From Coprococcus sp. OM04-5BH (GTDB taxonomy: Bacteria > Bacillota > Clostridia > Lachnospirales > Lachnospiraceae): a stretch of 64,000 nucleotides of DNA. Under the pieces are notes generated by a model. The model did no database searches. It was given only the letters and a program-made list of their open reading frames with translations, and had not been told where the DNA came from. Position numbers and translations under genes: made by a program. The stretch lies in contig NZ_QULM01000001.1 of NCBI RefSeq assembly GCF_003482105.1, positions 186,001-250,000 of the forward strand, written 5' to 3'. The first letter of the stretch is position 1, and each line of letters opens with the position of its first letter. Below, one piece after another: positions 47,543 through 56,486 of the stretch.

Positions 47543-47566
47543 TTTTCTTAACAATAGAAGTATACT
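47538..47566 (+). promoter_or_regulatory. Aminotransferase promoter partly inside the last repeat copy
   Basis: TTGCGT (47538-47543) and TATACT (47561-47566) lie 17 bases apart, 35 bases before the ATG. The -35 is made from the CTTGCATG part of the repeat, where the copy breaks off. Confidence 0.55.
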
Positions 47567-47600
47567 TTTTCTAACATTTACATAAAGGAGAGGACGCACA

Positions 47601-48788
47601 ATGATTTCAAAAAAATATGCAGCAATGACCAAGAACACATCCATAATAAGAGAATTTGCCCAGTACGCCGGCAGACGAGCTGCCGAGATAGGTGCTGAGA
47701 ATGTATATAATTTCACCATAGGAAACCCATCCGTACCTACAAGGCCAGAATTTACAGAAGCTATGTTAAGGATCATCAAGGAAACAGATCCTGTAGCCCT
47801 TCACGGATACAGCCCTACACTTACTATCCCATCTGTAAGACAGGCAGTTGCTGACTCCCTCAACAGAAGATTCGGCATGAACTACAAGCTAGAGGATATC
47901 TTCATGACATCTGGTGCCGCCGGGGCCCTTGCACACGCTATCAGATGTGTAACAGAGCCGGGAGATGAGGTAATTACATTTGCCCCTTACTTCCCTGAAT
48001 ACATACCATATGTAGACGGAACCGGAGCAGTCCTTAAGGTTGTACCTGCGGACATCACCTCATTCCAGATCAACTTCGATGCTTTCGAGGAGATGTTGAA
48101 CCCTAATGTACAGGCTATACTTATCAATTCTCCTAACAACCCATCAGGTATTGTTTACTCAACAGAGACCATCACAAGACTTGCCCAGATTCTAAAGGAT
48201 AAGCAGGAAGAGTACGGTCATGATATTTATATCATCTCCGACGAGCCTTACAGAGAGATTGTATTTGCAGGAACCGATTCACCTTTCATATCAAAGTTCT
48301 ACGACAACAGTATCTGCTGTTACTCATTCAGCAAGTCCCTTTCACTTCCTGGCGAAAGAATAGGCTACGTTGCCGTAAATCCTGCCTGCAAGGACGCAGA
48401 GCTTATAATCAACATGTGCGGTCAGGTTTCAAGATTTACAGGCCACAACTGCCCTGCCAGCCTTATACAGCTTGCAGTTGCTGAGGTTCTTGACCTTACA
48501 TCCGATCTTTCAATATACGAGAAGAACAAGAACATCCTCTACAAGGAGCTTACAGCCATGGGTTACGAGTGTGTTGAGCCGGGCGGAACCTTCTACATGT
48601 TCCCTAAGACTCCTATCGCCGATGCAAATGAGTTCTGTAACATGACAGCCCACGAGCTTGACCTTATACTTGTTCCGGGTGACAGCTTCATGTGTCCGGG
48701 ACATATGAGATTGGCTTACTGTACAACAACGGAAATGGTTGAAAGAGCTCTTCCTCGTTTCGAGAAGGCTATCAGGATGTGCAAGTAA
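47601..48788 (+). CDS. Pyridoxal-phosphate-dependent class I aminotransferase
   Basis: The 395-residue fold-type I aminotransferase has TIGNPSVPT, GYSPTLTIPSVRQA, TSGAAGALAHAIR (PLP phosphate loop), INSPNNPSGIVY and SDEPYREI. The PLP Lys is in YSFSKSLSLPGERIGY and the substrate Arg in MRLAYC. It is closest in style to aspartate/aromatic aminotransferases, with the amino donor undetermined. AAAGGAGAGG precedes the ATG. maf follows at 13 bases. Confidence 0.92.
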   Translation: MISKKYAAMTKNTSIIREFAQYAGRRAAEIGAENVYNFTIGNPSVPTRPEFTEAMLRIIKETDPVALHGYSPTLTIPSVRQAVADSLNRRFGMNYKLEDIFMTSGAAGALAHAIRCVTEPGDEVITFAPYFPEYIPYVDGTGAVLKVVPADITSFQINFDAFEEMLNPNVQAILINSPNNPSGIVYSTETITRLAQILKDKQEEYGHDIYIISDEPYREIVFAGTDSPFISKFYDNSICCYSFSKSLSLPGERIGYVAVNPACKDAELIINMCGQVSRFTGHNCPASLIQLAVAEVLDLTSDLSIYEKNKNILYKELTAMGYECVEPGGTFYMFPKTPIADANEFCNMTAHELDLILVPGDSFMCPGHMRLAYCTTTEMVERALPRFEKAIRMCK

Positions 48789-48801
48789 AAGGACAGATAT
48801 T

Positions 48802-49449
48802 ATGATAACAAATATACCTATAATACTGGGATCCGGCTCTCCGAGACGCAGGGAGCTGCTGTCCCAGGGCGGATATAAATACATAGTTATAAAGAGCATG
48901 TGTGACGAGAACACCGAAGTCCTTGCGCCATCAGAATATGTCATGACACTGGCGAAGAGAAAGGCGGATGACGTATTTGCAAGGATAACAGTGGACAGAT
49001 CACTGTTACTTAATGATCCTGATGCGGTCTCCACCTTCGGTCCCCTGACTTCTGATACACCATTTATTGTTATCGGTGCCGATACAGTTGTTTCATTAAA
49101 CGGCCGTATCCTCGGGAAGCCCCATGACCATAATGACGCATACAACACCTTAAGCAGCCTCTCCGGTCAGACCCACAACGTGTATACCGGTGTGAGCATT
49201 GCTTATTTTGACGGACACAGCGGGCACAGCAGGACCTTCTATGAAAGCACTCAGGTCACATTCTATCCTATGACACCGGAGGAGATCTCCTGGTACATAT
49301 CAACAGGTGATGTGGATGACAAAGCCGGAAGCTATGGCATCCAGACCCAGGGTGGTCTGTTCATCAAAAAAATAGAAGGAGACTACAACAATGTGGTAGG
49401 TCTCCCTCTTTCCAGGCTTTATCACGAGCTGAACGCTCTCATTAATTAA
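48802..49449 (+). CDS. maf: Maf-family nucleoside triphosphate pyrophosphatase
   Basis: This 215-residue house-cleaning enzyme hydrolyses dTTP/UTP or modified NTPs. LGSGSPRRRELLSQ, IGADTVVSLNGRILGKP, YTGVSIAYFDG and DDKAGSYGIQTQGGLFI match the family in order; NVVGLPLSRL ends it. Two small insertions (near 70 and 150) lengthen it over the usual 190 residues. AAAAGGA precedes the ATG at 48802. Its stop overlaps the pncB stop on the other strand by a few bases. Confidence 0.93.
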   Translation: MITNIPIILGSGSPRRRELLSQGGYKYIVIKSMCDENTEVLAPSEYVMTLAKRKADDVFARITVDRSLLLNDPDAVSTFGPLTSDTPFIVIGADTVVSLNGRILGKPHDHNDAYNTLSSLSGQTHNVYTGVSIAYFDGHSGHSRTFYESTQVTFYPMTPEEISWYISTGDVDDKAGSYGIQTQGGLFIKKIEGDYNNVVGLPLSRLYHELNALIN

Positions 49450-50660
49450 TTTGCTGTATTATTATCATTCTCCATACGCCACTTGATACATCTGTTGAGA
49501 TAGTGTACATAATCGGGATTTTTGCACATTCCCTTTCCCGGCGTATCTGAGATCTTCGCCACATCCATGCCGTTGCAGGCTGTGGTCTTCATTACTATAT
49601 TAAGAGGTGGTTCGTCGGTATCATTGGAGATATATGTTCCTATACCGAATGCCACCTTTATCTTTCCTACAAAATAATCATGTATGGCTGAGGCCTTCTC
49701 GAAGTCCAGGTTATCACTGAACAACAGGGTCTTGGTTCTGGCATCTATTCCAAGCTTCTCATAGTGAGCTATCATTTTATTTCCCCATTCATACGGATCT
49801 CCGCTGTCATGCCTTACACCGCTGAACAGTGTGGCATAGGTAAGCTGGAAGTCCTTAAGAAAGCAATCTGTGGTTATGGCATCTGTGAGGGCTGTACCAT
49901 TTAACACGCCGTACTCCTTAACCCATGCATCAAGAGAATACCAGTTGGAGTAAGCGGGATTATGCTTGTGATTTCCCTGTCCCACGCACATTATCCACTC
50001 ATGAGCCATGGTTCCAACAGGTGTAAGCCCGAACTTCTTCGCCAGGTACACATTACTTGTACCTACGAACTTGGAAGCAGGGTAACTGTGCTCAGCCAGT
50101 ACCTTTACCGCCATCTCCTGTGCTTCGGCAGAGAGCCTTCTTCTGAGACCGAACTCACTGAAAGCCCCAAGATTAAGCTCACCTGTGGTGACTCTTCTTA
50201 TCTTCTCGTTCAGCCTGTCTTCAAATGACTTCTTAAGCCTGTCATAATTGTAGTTCATCCTGAAGTAAACCTCATTGACTATGGCAAGGGTAGGTATCTC
50301 GTACATTGATGTGTTGAGCCATGTGCCCTTTGTCTCTATGGCAAGTCCGCACTCAGCGTCTTTTGTGATCTCGAAATCCTCGAATCTCGGCTTCCACAGT
50401 CTTAAAAAATCCACATAAGAGCCCTTGATCCACTTTATACCGTCCAGATACTCCAGCTCTTCCTCTGTGAAATTAAGTTTACAGTAGAGCTTTATCTGTC
50501 TTATTATCTCATCTACCATTTCATCAGTAAAATGCACATCTGTATTCCTGCACTTGAAACTCCAGGTGGTCTTATACTCACTGAACTGGTGATATATAGC
50601 CTGTCCCATACTGAATTTGTACATATCTGTCTCAAGCAGACTTGTTATAATCTGATGCAT
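49446..50660 (-). CDS. pncB: Nicotinate phosphoribosyltransferase
   Basis: This 404-residue enzyme makes nicotinate mononucleotide from nicotinate and PRPP for NAD salvage. LLETDMYKFSMGQAIYHQF is the family opening, SEFGLRRRLS and GTSNVYLAKKFGL follow, and TMAHEWIM holds the phosphorylated His; GVRHDSGDPYEW and FGIGTYISND complete the PRPP site. GGAGG precedes the ATG. Its leader carries the recurrent TGATGTTCAA motif and directly upstream lies the 83-bp repeat array. Confidence 0.96.
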   Translation of the reverse strand: MHQIITSLLETDMYKFSMGQAIYHQFSEYKTTWSFKCRNTDVHFTDEMVDEIIRQIKLYCKLNFTEEELEYLDGIKWIKGSYVDFLRLWKPRFEDFEITKDAECGLAIETKGTWLNTSMYEIPTLAIVNEVYFRMNYNYDRLKKSFEDRLNEKIRRVTTGELNLGAFSEFGLRRRLSAEAQEMAVKVLAEHSYPASKFVGTSNVYLAKKFGLTPVGTMAHEWIMCVGQGNHKHNPAYSNWYSLDAWVKEYGVLNGTALTDAITTDCFLKDFQLTYATLFSGVRHDSGDPYEWGNKMIAHYEKLGIDARTKTLLFSDNLDFEKASAIHDYFVGKIKVAFGIGTYISNDTDEPPLNIVMKTTACNGMDVAKISDTPGKGMCKNPDYVHYLNRCIKWRMENDNNTAN

Positions 50661-50675
50661 AACTGTTCCTCCATC

Positions 50676-50706
50676 ATTTGAACATCAGCCCATTTAAAAT
50701 TTGCCT
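50676..50706 (-). promoter_or_regulatory. Recurrent 5'-leader motif, copy 3
   Basis: On the minus strand GGCAAATTTTAAATGGGC then TGATGTTCAAATGA lies 16 bases before the pncB start and leads into its GGAGG site. Confidence 0.5.
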
Positions 50707-50732
50707 TCATAGGTATTGCCCCCTCCCATTAT

Positions 50733-51460
50733 GGGTAACGCCCCCTCGTTTACACTCGGCGGCAAGTCGATTGTGCCATTCAAATATGCGTTTTCAACGC
50801 ATGGGCACAATCTCTGGGTAACGCCCCCTCGTTTACACTCGGCGGCAGGTCGATTGTGCCATTCAAATATGCGTTTTCAACGCATGGGCACAATCTCTGG
50901 GTAACGCCCCCTCGTTTACACTCGGCGGCAGGTCGATTGTGCCATTCAAATATGCGTTTTCAACGCATGGGCACAATCTCTGGGTAACGCCCCCTCGTTT
51001 ACACTCGGCGGCAGGTCGATTGTGCCATTCAAATATGCGTTTTCAACGCATGGGCACAATCTCTGGGTAACGCCCCCTCGTTTACACTCGGCGGCAGGTC
51101 GATTGTGCCATTCAAATATGCGTTTTCAACGCATGGGCACAATCTCTGGGTAACGCCCCCTCGTTTACACTCGGCGGCAGGTCGATTGTGCCATTCAAAT
51201 ATGCGTTTTCAACGCATGGGCACAATCTCTGGGTAACGCCCCCTCGTTTACACTCGGCGGCAGGTCGATTGTGCCATTCAAATATGCGTTTTCAACGCAT
51301 GGGCACAATCTCTGGGTAACGCCCCCTCGTTTACACTCGGCGGCAGGTCGATTGTGCCATTCAAATATGCGTTTTCAACGCATGGGCACAATCTCTCGGC
51401 GGCATATCGTCGGTACCATTTTATATGCATCTACGATGCATGGGTACCTCCTCTCGGCAA
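50733..51460. repeat. Tandem array 3: eight 83-bp units plus a divergent terminal half-unit
   Basis: Units start at 50733, 50816, 50899, 50982, 51065, 51148, 51231 and 51314, and differ visibly only in the first (GGCAAGTCG instead of GGCAGGTCG). Each contains the hairpin GATTGTGCC..ATGCGTT-TTC-AACGCAT..GGCACAATC and a GC-rich GCCCCC / GGCGGC pair. From 51397 a half-unit with GGCATATCGTCGGTACC and ATGCAT/ATGCAT, GGTACC/GGTACC arms ends the array. The stem is different but the fold is preserved. Confidence 0.96.
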
Positions 51461-51475
51461 AGGGCTGACGCTGCA

Positions 51476-51502
51476 TGTCAAGTTTTCATATAAAACTTGA
51501 CA
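51476..51502. repeat. Perfect 11-bp inverted repeat after array 3
   Basis: TGTCAAGTTTT and AAAACTTGACA surround a 5-base loop, 75 bases after the degV stop. There is no T-run on the minus strand, so it is not a standard terminator. A GGGATATCCC palindrome lies a little further right (near 51517). Confidence 0.7.
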
Positions 51503-51575
51503 CAACTGATCGAACATCAACGGGATATCCCACTGAGGGTATTCGTCTTATGTATCTTATTTTTCGGATCACTTT

Positions 51576-52451
51576 CTACAGATCGTCCCTCACGGTAAAT
51601 ATCACACCGACAACCTTCTCACCGGCATTGGAAGCAATCTCTGCTCCTATCTGGAAATAATCTGTAGGGCCGTATCCCATCTTCTCTGTCATCTTTGCTT
51701 CAAGCTCATCGCGGCATACTGTATCCATGCCATACACAAGCTGATATGATGAACCCGGCTTAATATCTGCCATGGTCATCTCCACTATCTTTGAGACAAG
51801 CTTCTTCTCGCCACGGCACTTGGCTGCTGTTGCTATGGTATTGTCACATATCCTCATAACAGGCTTCACGCCCAGCGCGTCACCCACCAGTGCTGCCGCT
51901 GTAGGTATACGTCCTGACTTGGCAGCATACTTAAGATTATATATACCGAAATAAATCCTTCTCTTACCAAGTATGTCCTTAAGGTAGGCATTTATACTGT
52001 CAATATCTTCTCCCGCCTTCACCATACGGGCTGCCTCCATAACCGGATAGCCGTACATTCCTGTGTATCCGATACCGTCATAGCAGTAGATATTGAATCT
52101 GCCCTTTGCCTCCGGCACTTCATCATAGAAGTCCTCTATAGCCATCACGGAATTGTTATATGTGGCTGAACCTTCCTTGTTTATACTTACATATACAATG
52201 TCAGTGTAACCTTCCTCATAAAATCTCTTGTAAACCTCACAGAAGCTATAGCTTGTGATCTGGGAGGTCTTAGGAATCTCGTCATATCTGTGCATAAGCT
52301 CATAAAATCCCGCATTGTCGAAATCCACTCTGCTGGTAAATTCCCTGTTGCCTATTACCACTGAAAATGAAAGTATCTCTATATCCAGTTCCTTCTCTAT
52401 CTCCGGAAGTATATCACTTGCCGAGTCAGTTATAATCTTGATCTTGCTCAT
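51576..52451 (-). CDS. DegV-family fatty-acid-binding protein
   Basis: The 291-residue protein has the two-domain DegV fold: IITDSASDI at the start, FTSRVDFDNAGFYELM, KTSQITSYSF, VYVSINKEGSATYNNS and YAAKSGRI. Family members (FakB) hold a fatty acid for the kinase FakA; no fakA is in view. It is followed on its 3' side by array 3. The ribosome binding site is modest. Confidence 0.92.
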   Translation of the reverse strand: MSKIKIITDSASDILPEIEKELDIEILSFSVVIGNREFTSRVDFDNAGFYELMHRYDEIPKTSQITSYSFCEVYKRFYEEGYTDIVYVSINKEGSATYNNSVMAIEDFYDEVPEAKGRFNIYCYDGIGYTGMYGYPVMEAARMVKAGEDIDSINAYLKDILGKRRIYFGIYNLKYAAKSGRIPTAAALVGDALGVKPVMRICDNTIATAAKCRGEKKLVSKIVEMTMADIKPGSSYQLVYGMDTVCRDELEAKMTEKMGYGPTDYFQIGAEIASNAGEKVVGVIFTVRDDL

Positions 52452-52605
52452 AAGGTAAAACCTCTTCTTCCTCTATTTTCTAAAATATATACAAATTTCA
52501 TCATAATTAAGGATAAGTGTAATGTCAATAATTTTTGCTGTTTTTAGGATTTCTTTATACTTACACCCAACAGCCTGCATACAGTCCTCAGAATAATAAT
52601 AAACA

Positions 52606-52634
52606 TTGTAATAATCCTATTTTTTTTGTATAAT
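52606..52634 (+). promoter_or_regulatory. malQ operon promoter
   Basis: TTGTAA (52606-52611) and TATAAT (52629-52634) are 17 bases apart and 70 bases before the malQ ATG. The leader holds a small ATTGTG / CACAAT inverted repeat. Confidence 0.7.
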
Positions 52635-52704
52635 ATACAATGATTGTGTGTTTCTGCAGGCAATTGCACAATAGAAACGCCATAACATAAGAGAGGAAAA
52701 AAAT

Positions 52705-54240
52705 ATGCTGGAAAACAATGTTGAACAAAAGCCTAAGAGGTATGCCGGAATTCTGTGCCATCCCACATCATTTCCGGGTAGATACGGTATAGGCGATTTA
52801 GGCAAGGGTGCCTACGATTTCATAGACTTCCTGAAGAAATCCAAGATCAACCTGTGGCAGGTTCTTCCGCTTGGACATACTGGCTTTGGAGACTCTCCAT
52901 ATCAGCCTTTCTCTGCCTTTGCAGGTCAGCCTCTTATCATAGATCTTGAAGAGCTGATGGAGTTTGGACTTCTTACCGAAGATGACTTCGAAGATATGCC
53001 GGAATGGAACCCTGAAAAGGTTTCCTACGGAGATCTCATTCCGTTTAAGACAGAGATGTTAAGAACAGCCTTTGAGAGATTTGCAGATAAGGACTATGAG
53101 GACAAGATGTCCGCTGACAAGAAGATCATGACAGAGTACAGAGCCTTCGTGAAGAACACATTTTGGCTGGCAGATTATGCACTGTTCATGGCAGGCAAGG
53201 ACTACCATAAGGGTATGCCATGGTACATGTGGGAGGATACACTCAAGGCTCCTACCGCTGCCCAGAAGACAAAATGGATCAAAGAGCTTAAGACAGATAT
53301 TGAGTACTACGAGTTCATACAGTTCCTGTTCCACAGACAGTGGACCGCTCTCAAGGAATATGCAAATGAAAATGGCATCAGCATAGTAGGTGACGCTCCT
53401 ATCTTCCTTGCATGGGACAGTGCCGATGTATGGTGCAACCAAGATCTGTTCCTGCTGGACTCAAAGGGCTATCCAACAGAGGTTGCCGGAGTTCCACCTG
53501 ATTATTTCTCAGCTACCGGACAGTTATGGGGCAATCCGCTCTACAACTGGAAGAAGCACAAGGATACAGGCTATGCATGGTGGATAGAGCGTGTGAAATA
53601 CCAGCTCACCATCACAGATTTCTTAAGGATCGACCACTTCCGTGGCTTCGACAAGTACTGGGCTATCCCTTACGGTGAGGAAACTGCCGTAAACGGTAAA
53701 TGGAAGAAGGCTCCGGGAAGAGATTTCTTCAAACATCTGGAGGCTGCCTTAGGTAAAGACATGCACATTATCGCAGAGGATCTGGGGGAGATCGACGAGC
53801 CTGTTATCAAGCTCCGTGACGCCTTCAATCTTCCGGGCATGAAGATACTCCAGTTTGGATTTGAGAATATCAACGACAATGATTTCCTGCCACACAATTT
53901 CATAAAAAACTGTGTATGCTATACAGGAACTCACGACAACGATACAACCCTTGGATGGTACACAAAGGTACATGAGGCTGCCAAGGATAAGCTCAGAAGA
54001 TACTACAGCACAGACGCCAGCGATATATGCTGGGTTATGATCCGCGCCTGCTTCGGTTCCGTTGCAAATATGGCCATCGTGCCAATGCAGGATGTTCTGT
54101 GTCTGGGTTCTGAGGCAAGACTCAACACCCCTGGTGTAGGTGAAGGTAACTGGGCATGGCGTTTCAAAAAGGATGTCTTAAGTGACCATCTGGCTGCAAG
54201 GCTTGCGGAGACAGTAAACCTCTACGGCAGAGACCAGTAA
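52705..54240 (+). CDS. malQ: 4-alpha-glucanotransferase
   Basis: The 511-residue GH77 amylomaltase transfers maltosyl units between glucans in maltodextrin or glycogen metabolism. LWQVLPLGHTGFGDSPYQ is the family opening, GDAPIFLAWDSADVW, LRIDHFRGFDKYWAIP (catalytic Asp), IAEDLGEI (acid Glu) and TGTHDNDTTLGW follow in order. It is cytoplasmic and complete. GAGAGG precedes the ATG. plsC begins 12 bases later, so the lipid gene is probably cotranscribed. Confidence 0.97.
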   Translation: MLENNVEQKPKRYAGILCHPTSFPGRYGIGDLGKGAYDFIDFLKKSKINLWQVLPLGHTGFGDSPYQPFSAFAGQPLIIDLEELMEFGLLTEDDFEDMPEWNPEKVSYGDLIPFKTEMLRTAFERFADKDYEDKMSADKKIMTEYRAFVKNTFWLADYALFMAGKDYHKGMPWYMWEDTLKAPTAAQKTKWIKELKTDIEYYEFIQFLFHRQWTALKEYANENGISIVGDAPIFLAWDSADVWCNQDLFLLDSKGYPTEVAGVPPDYFSATGQLWGNPLYNWKKHKDTGYAWWIERVKYQLTITDFLRIDHFRGFDKYWAIPYGEETAVNGKWKKAPGRDFFKHLEAALGKDMHIIAEDLGEIDEPVIKLRDAFNLPGMKILQFGFENINDNDFLPHNFIKNCVCYTGTHDNDTTLGWYTKVHEAAKDKLRRYYSTDASDICWVMIRACFGSVANMAIVPMQDVLCLGSEARLNTPGVGEGNWAWRFKKDVLSDHLAARLAETVNLYGRDQ

Positions 54241-54252
54241 AAGGAGTTATAT

Positions 54253-54996
54253 ATGAGAACAATTATTGCGGCAATACCTGCCATACTGGGTATAATCCTC
54301 TGCTTCCCATATCATCTGTACATCAGTCATGTGGCGAAGAAGGATCCTCAGAAGGCATATTTAAAGGCATACGGACTTGTACGCAGATTTTTTAGTATGG
54401 TCCTGTTCCTGTCAGGCTGCAAGATGACAGTTATAGGCAAGGAGAAGCTCCCCAGGGATGAGGCTGTCCTATTCGTAGGAAACCACCGGGGACTGTTCGA
54501 CATCCTGTGCTGCCACAACGCTTTCGGTGTTCCCCTGGCATTCATGTCCAAGGACAACATCAAGAAGGTGCCTTTACTCACCCATTACATGGATGACATG
54601 GGCTGTACATACCTTGACAGAACAGACATCAAGAAAGGACTTGAGACAATTCTCCAGTCTGCCGACGTAGTGAAATCAGGACAATCCATGATGATATTTC
54701 CTGAGGGAACAAGAAACAAAGGTGAAGAGCTGCTTCCATTCAAAGACGGTGCATATAAGATCGCCCAGAAGGCGGGCGTCAAGATCGTCCCTGTATCCAT
54801 ATGTGGAACAGACAAGATGATGGAAGCAAATAAACACCATCTTATACATGGTCATAAGGTTGTGATCGAGATCTGCGACCCTATCTCCATAACAGGTATC
54901 ACACCAAAGGAAAGGAAAGCGGTGCTTGAAACAATACCTGGCATTATTCAGAGTGCGAGAGACAAAAATCTTCCTCTGACAGAGAAAAAGAAGTAA
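54253..54996 (+). CDS. plsC: 1-acyl-sn-glycerol-3-phosphate acyltransferase
   Basis: The 247-residue PlsC-type enzyme forms phosphatidic acid at the membrane. An N-terminal hydrophobic stretch (about 5-25) precedes NHRGLFD (catalytic NHx4D), LDRTDIKKG and FPEGTRNKG. It sits between malQ and an uncharacterised membrane-anchored basic protein. AAGGAG precedes the ATG. Confidence 0.93.
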   Translation: MRTIIAAIPAILGIILCFPYHLYISHVAKKDPQKAYLKAYGLVRRFFSMVLFLSGCKMTVIGKEKLPRDEAVLFVGNHRGLFDILCCHNAFGVPLAFMSKDNIKKVPLLTHYMDDMGCTYLDRTDIKKGLETILQSADVVKSGQSMMIFPEGTRNKGEELLPFKDGAYKIAQKAGVKIVPVSICGTDKMMEANKHHLIHGHKVVIEICDPISITGITPKERKAVLETIPGIIQSARDKNLPLTEKKK

Positions 54997-55017
54997 ATTT
55001 TTAGGAGGACACAAATT

Positions 55018-55584
55018 ATGAAATGGTGGATAATCATGCTCATTATCGTGGCTGTTGCCATGATCATCATGGGTGTGCTGTACTTCATAGGCAAACGTCT
55101 TCAGAAGAAACAGCAGGTCCAGAAGGACGCCATAAGAGAACAGGCTCAGAAAGTTACAATGTTGGTTATTGATAAAAAAATGCTGCCAATGAAGGACGCG
55201 GGACTACCTAAGATGGTAATGCAGCAGACCCCTAAGCGTTACCAGAAGGCCAAGCTTCCTATCGTAAAGGCTAAGATCGGTCCACAGATCATGAACCTTA
55301 TCTGTGACGACGGAATTTACGATGTAATGCCTGTAAGAGGCGAGGTTAAAGCCATGGTTTCAGGTATATATATCACTGAAGTTAAGAACGTCCGTGGTAA
55401 GATCGTAGAAAATCCAAAAGAGAAGAAGTCTCTTGGATCAAAAATGCGTGCAAAGCAGCGTAAGTACCAGAACATGTACAACGAAGAGGTTAAGGCTCAA
55501 GAGTTAAGCAAGGAAGAGAAGGCTGCTGCCAAGGCTAAAGCAAAGAAAGAAAAGGAAAGGGCAAAGAAGATCCAGAATTTATGA
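55018..55584 (+). CDS. Membrane-anchored basic protein of unknown function
   Basis: The 188-residue protein has one N-terminal membrane segment (WWIIMLIIVAVAMIIMGVLYFIG) and a mainly beta middle (PKRYQKAKLPIVKAKIGPQIMNLICDDGIYDVMP). It ends in an Ala/Lys/Glu-rich coiled tail (about 140-188, KEEKAAAKAKAKKEKERAKK). The neighbours plsC and CPBP protease suggest an envelope role, but none is established. AGGAGG precedes the ATG. Confidence 0.75.
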   Translation: MKWWIIMLIIVAVAMIIMGVLYFIGKRLQKKQQVQKDAIREQAQKVTMLVIDKKMLPMKDAGLPKMVMQQTPKRYQKAKLPIVKAKIGPQIMNLICDDGIYDVMPVRGEVKAMVSGIYITEVKNVRGKIVENPKEKKSLGSKMRAKQRKYQNMYNEEVKAQELSKEEKAAAKAKAKKEKERAKKIQNL

Positions 55585-56462
55585 TGAAGTACAGATTTAA
55601 CGTTGCTATGTTCATATATATGTGTCTTGTTCCTGTGGCATGTATCATGCTCCAGGCTATCTCAAGCGCACTCGTATACAGTATATGTAACGACAGCAGC
55701 ACTCATCTGACACCATACATATCTTTTCTTGCCTATGCCTTATACATAGCTCTGTTCGGATACGGCTACTACAAACTGGTGAAGCCTGTGGATATATCTG
55801 ACGACAGACATAAGCATAAGCTTTTATTATTCGAAGGAGAACCTGTCATGGTTCCCCTTCGTTTTTTTGCCATTATAATGTGCGGCTTCCTGTTCCAGGC
55901 ATTTGTCACAGGAATATTATACTGTATCCAGTACAACTTCCCACATGTCCTGGATGACTACAACAGAATGGTTGCCGACAATTTCGCTGCAGATAACGGT
56001 TTTCTCCAGATCCTTACCGTCATCCTCCTTGCCCCTGTAGGTGAAGAACTGGCGTTTCGAGGCCTTGGACTGGCATTTGCATTTAATATATTTTCCCCTA
56101 AGACCTTTGATTTCACCCTTAAGCCGGAGGAAATGTTAAGGCTATGGAACGGAGAGAAGAAAGACAAAAAAATAACTGCTCCAAAGCTTGTAGCAGTTAT
56201 CTTCACAGCACTTTTATTCGGTGCCTACCACGCCAATGTGGTCCAGTTCTGTTATGCATTTCCAATGGGCATAATATTTGCTCTTATGGCAATATGGTCA
56301 AACTCCATCCTGCCATCCATAATACTTCACATATCTATAAATACCTTCTCATACCTTATGCCGGACATTATGTTCAACACACCGGTGACCGCATATATCA
56401 CCGTGGCAACCTCATTTGTGCTTCTGGCCATTGCATTAAGGCAATCATATAGAGCACTTTAA
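55581..56462 (+). CDS. CPBP-family intramembrane metalloprotease
   Basis: The 293-residue multi-span protein has the Abi/CPBP motifs: GEELAFRG (E155, E156, R160) and FGAYHANVVQF (H217), with a later His/Asn in HISINTF. Members cleave membrane substrates or protect from self-made bacteriocins. The substrate here is unknown. It overlaps the previous gene by four bases (ATGA) and is the last gene of the malQ transcript. Confidence 0.9.
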   Translation: MMKYRFNVAMFIYMCLVPVACIMLQAISSALVYSICNDSSTHLTPYISFLAYALYIALFGYGYYKLVKPVDISDDRHKHKLLLFEGEPVMVPLRFFAIIMCGFLFQAFVTGILYCIQYNFPHVLDDYNRMVADNFAADNGFLQILTVILLAPVGEELAFRGLGLAFAFNIFSPKTFDFTLKPEEMLRLWNGEKKDKKITAPKLVAVIFTALLFGAYHANVVQFCYAFPMGIIFALMAIWSNSILPSIILHISINTFSYLMPDIMFNTPVTAYITVATSFVLLAIALRQSYRAL

Positions 56463-56486
56463 TTTCACAAAGGCTGTTGATCTACC

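Noticed and set aside
47510..47779. Minus-strand frame across the aminotransferase start
   Set aside because: It is antisense to the conserved N-terminus of the aminotransferase and has no start signal.
50733..51396. CRISPR array
   Set aside because: Units follow each other with no unique spacers, are 83 bp long and no cas genes are in view.
50716..51468. Short plus-strand ORFs within array 3
   Set aside because: They consist of repeated units only, have no ribosome binding site and their lengths follow from the repeat period.
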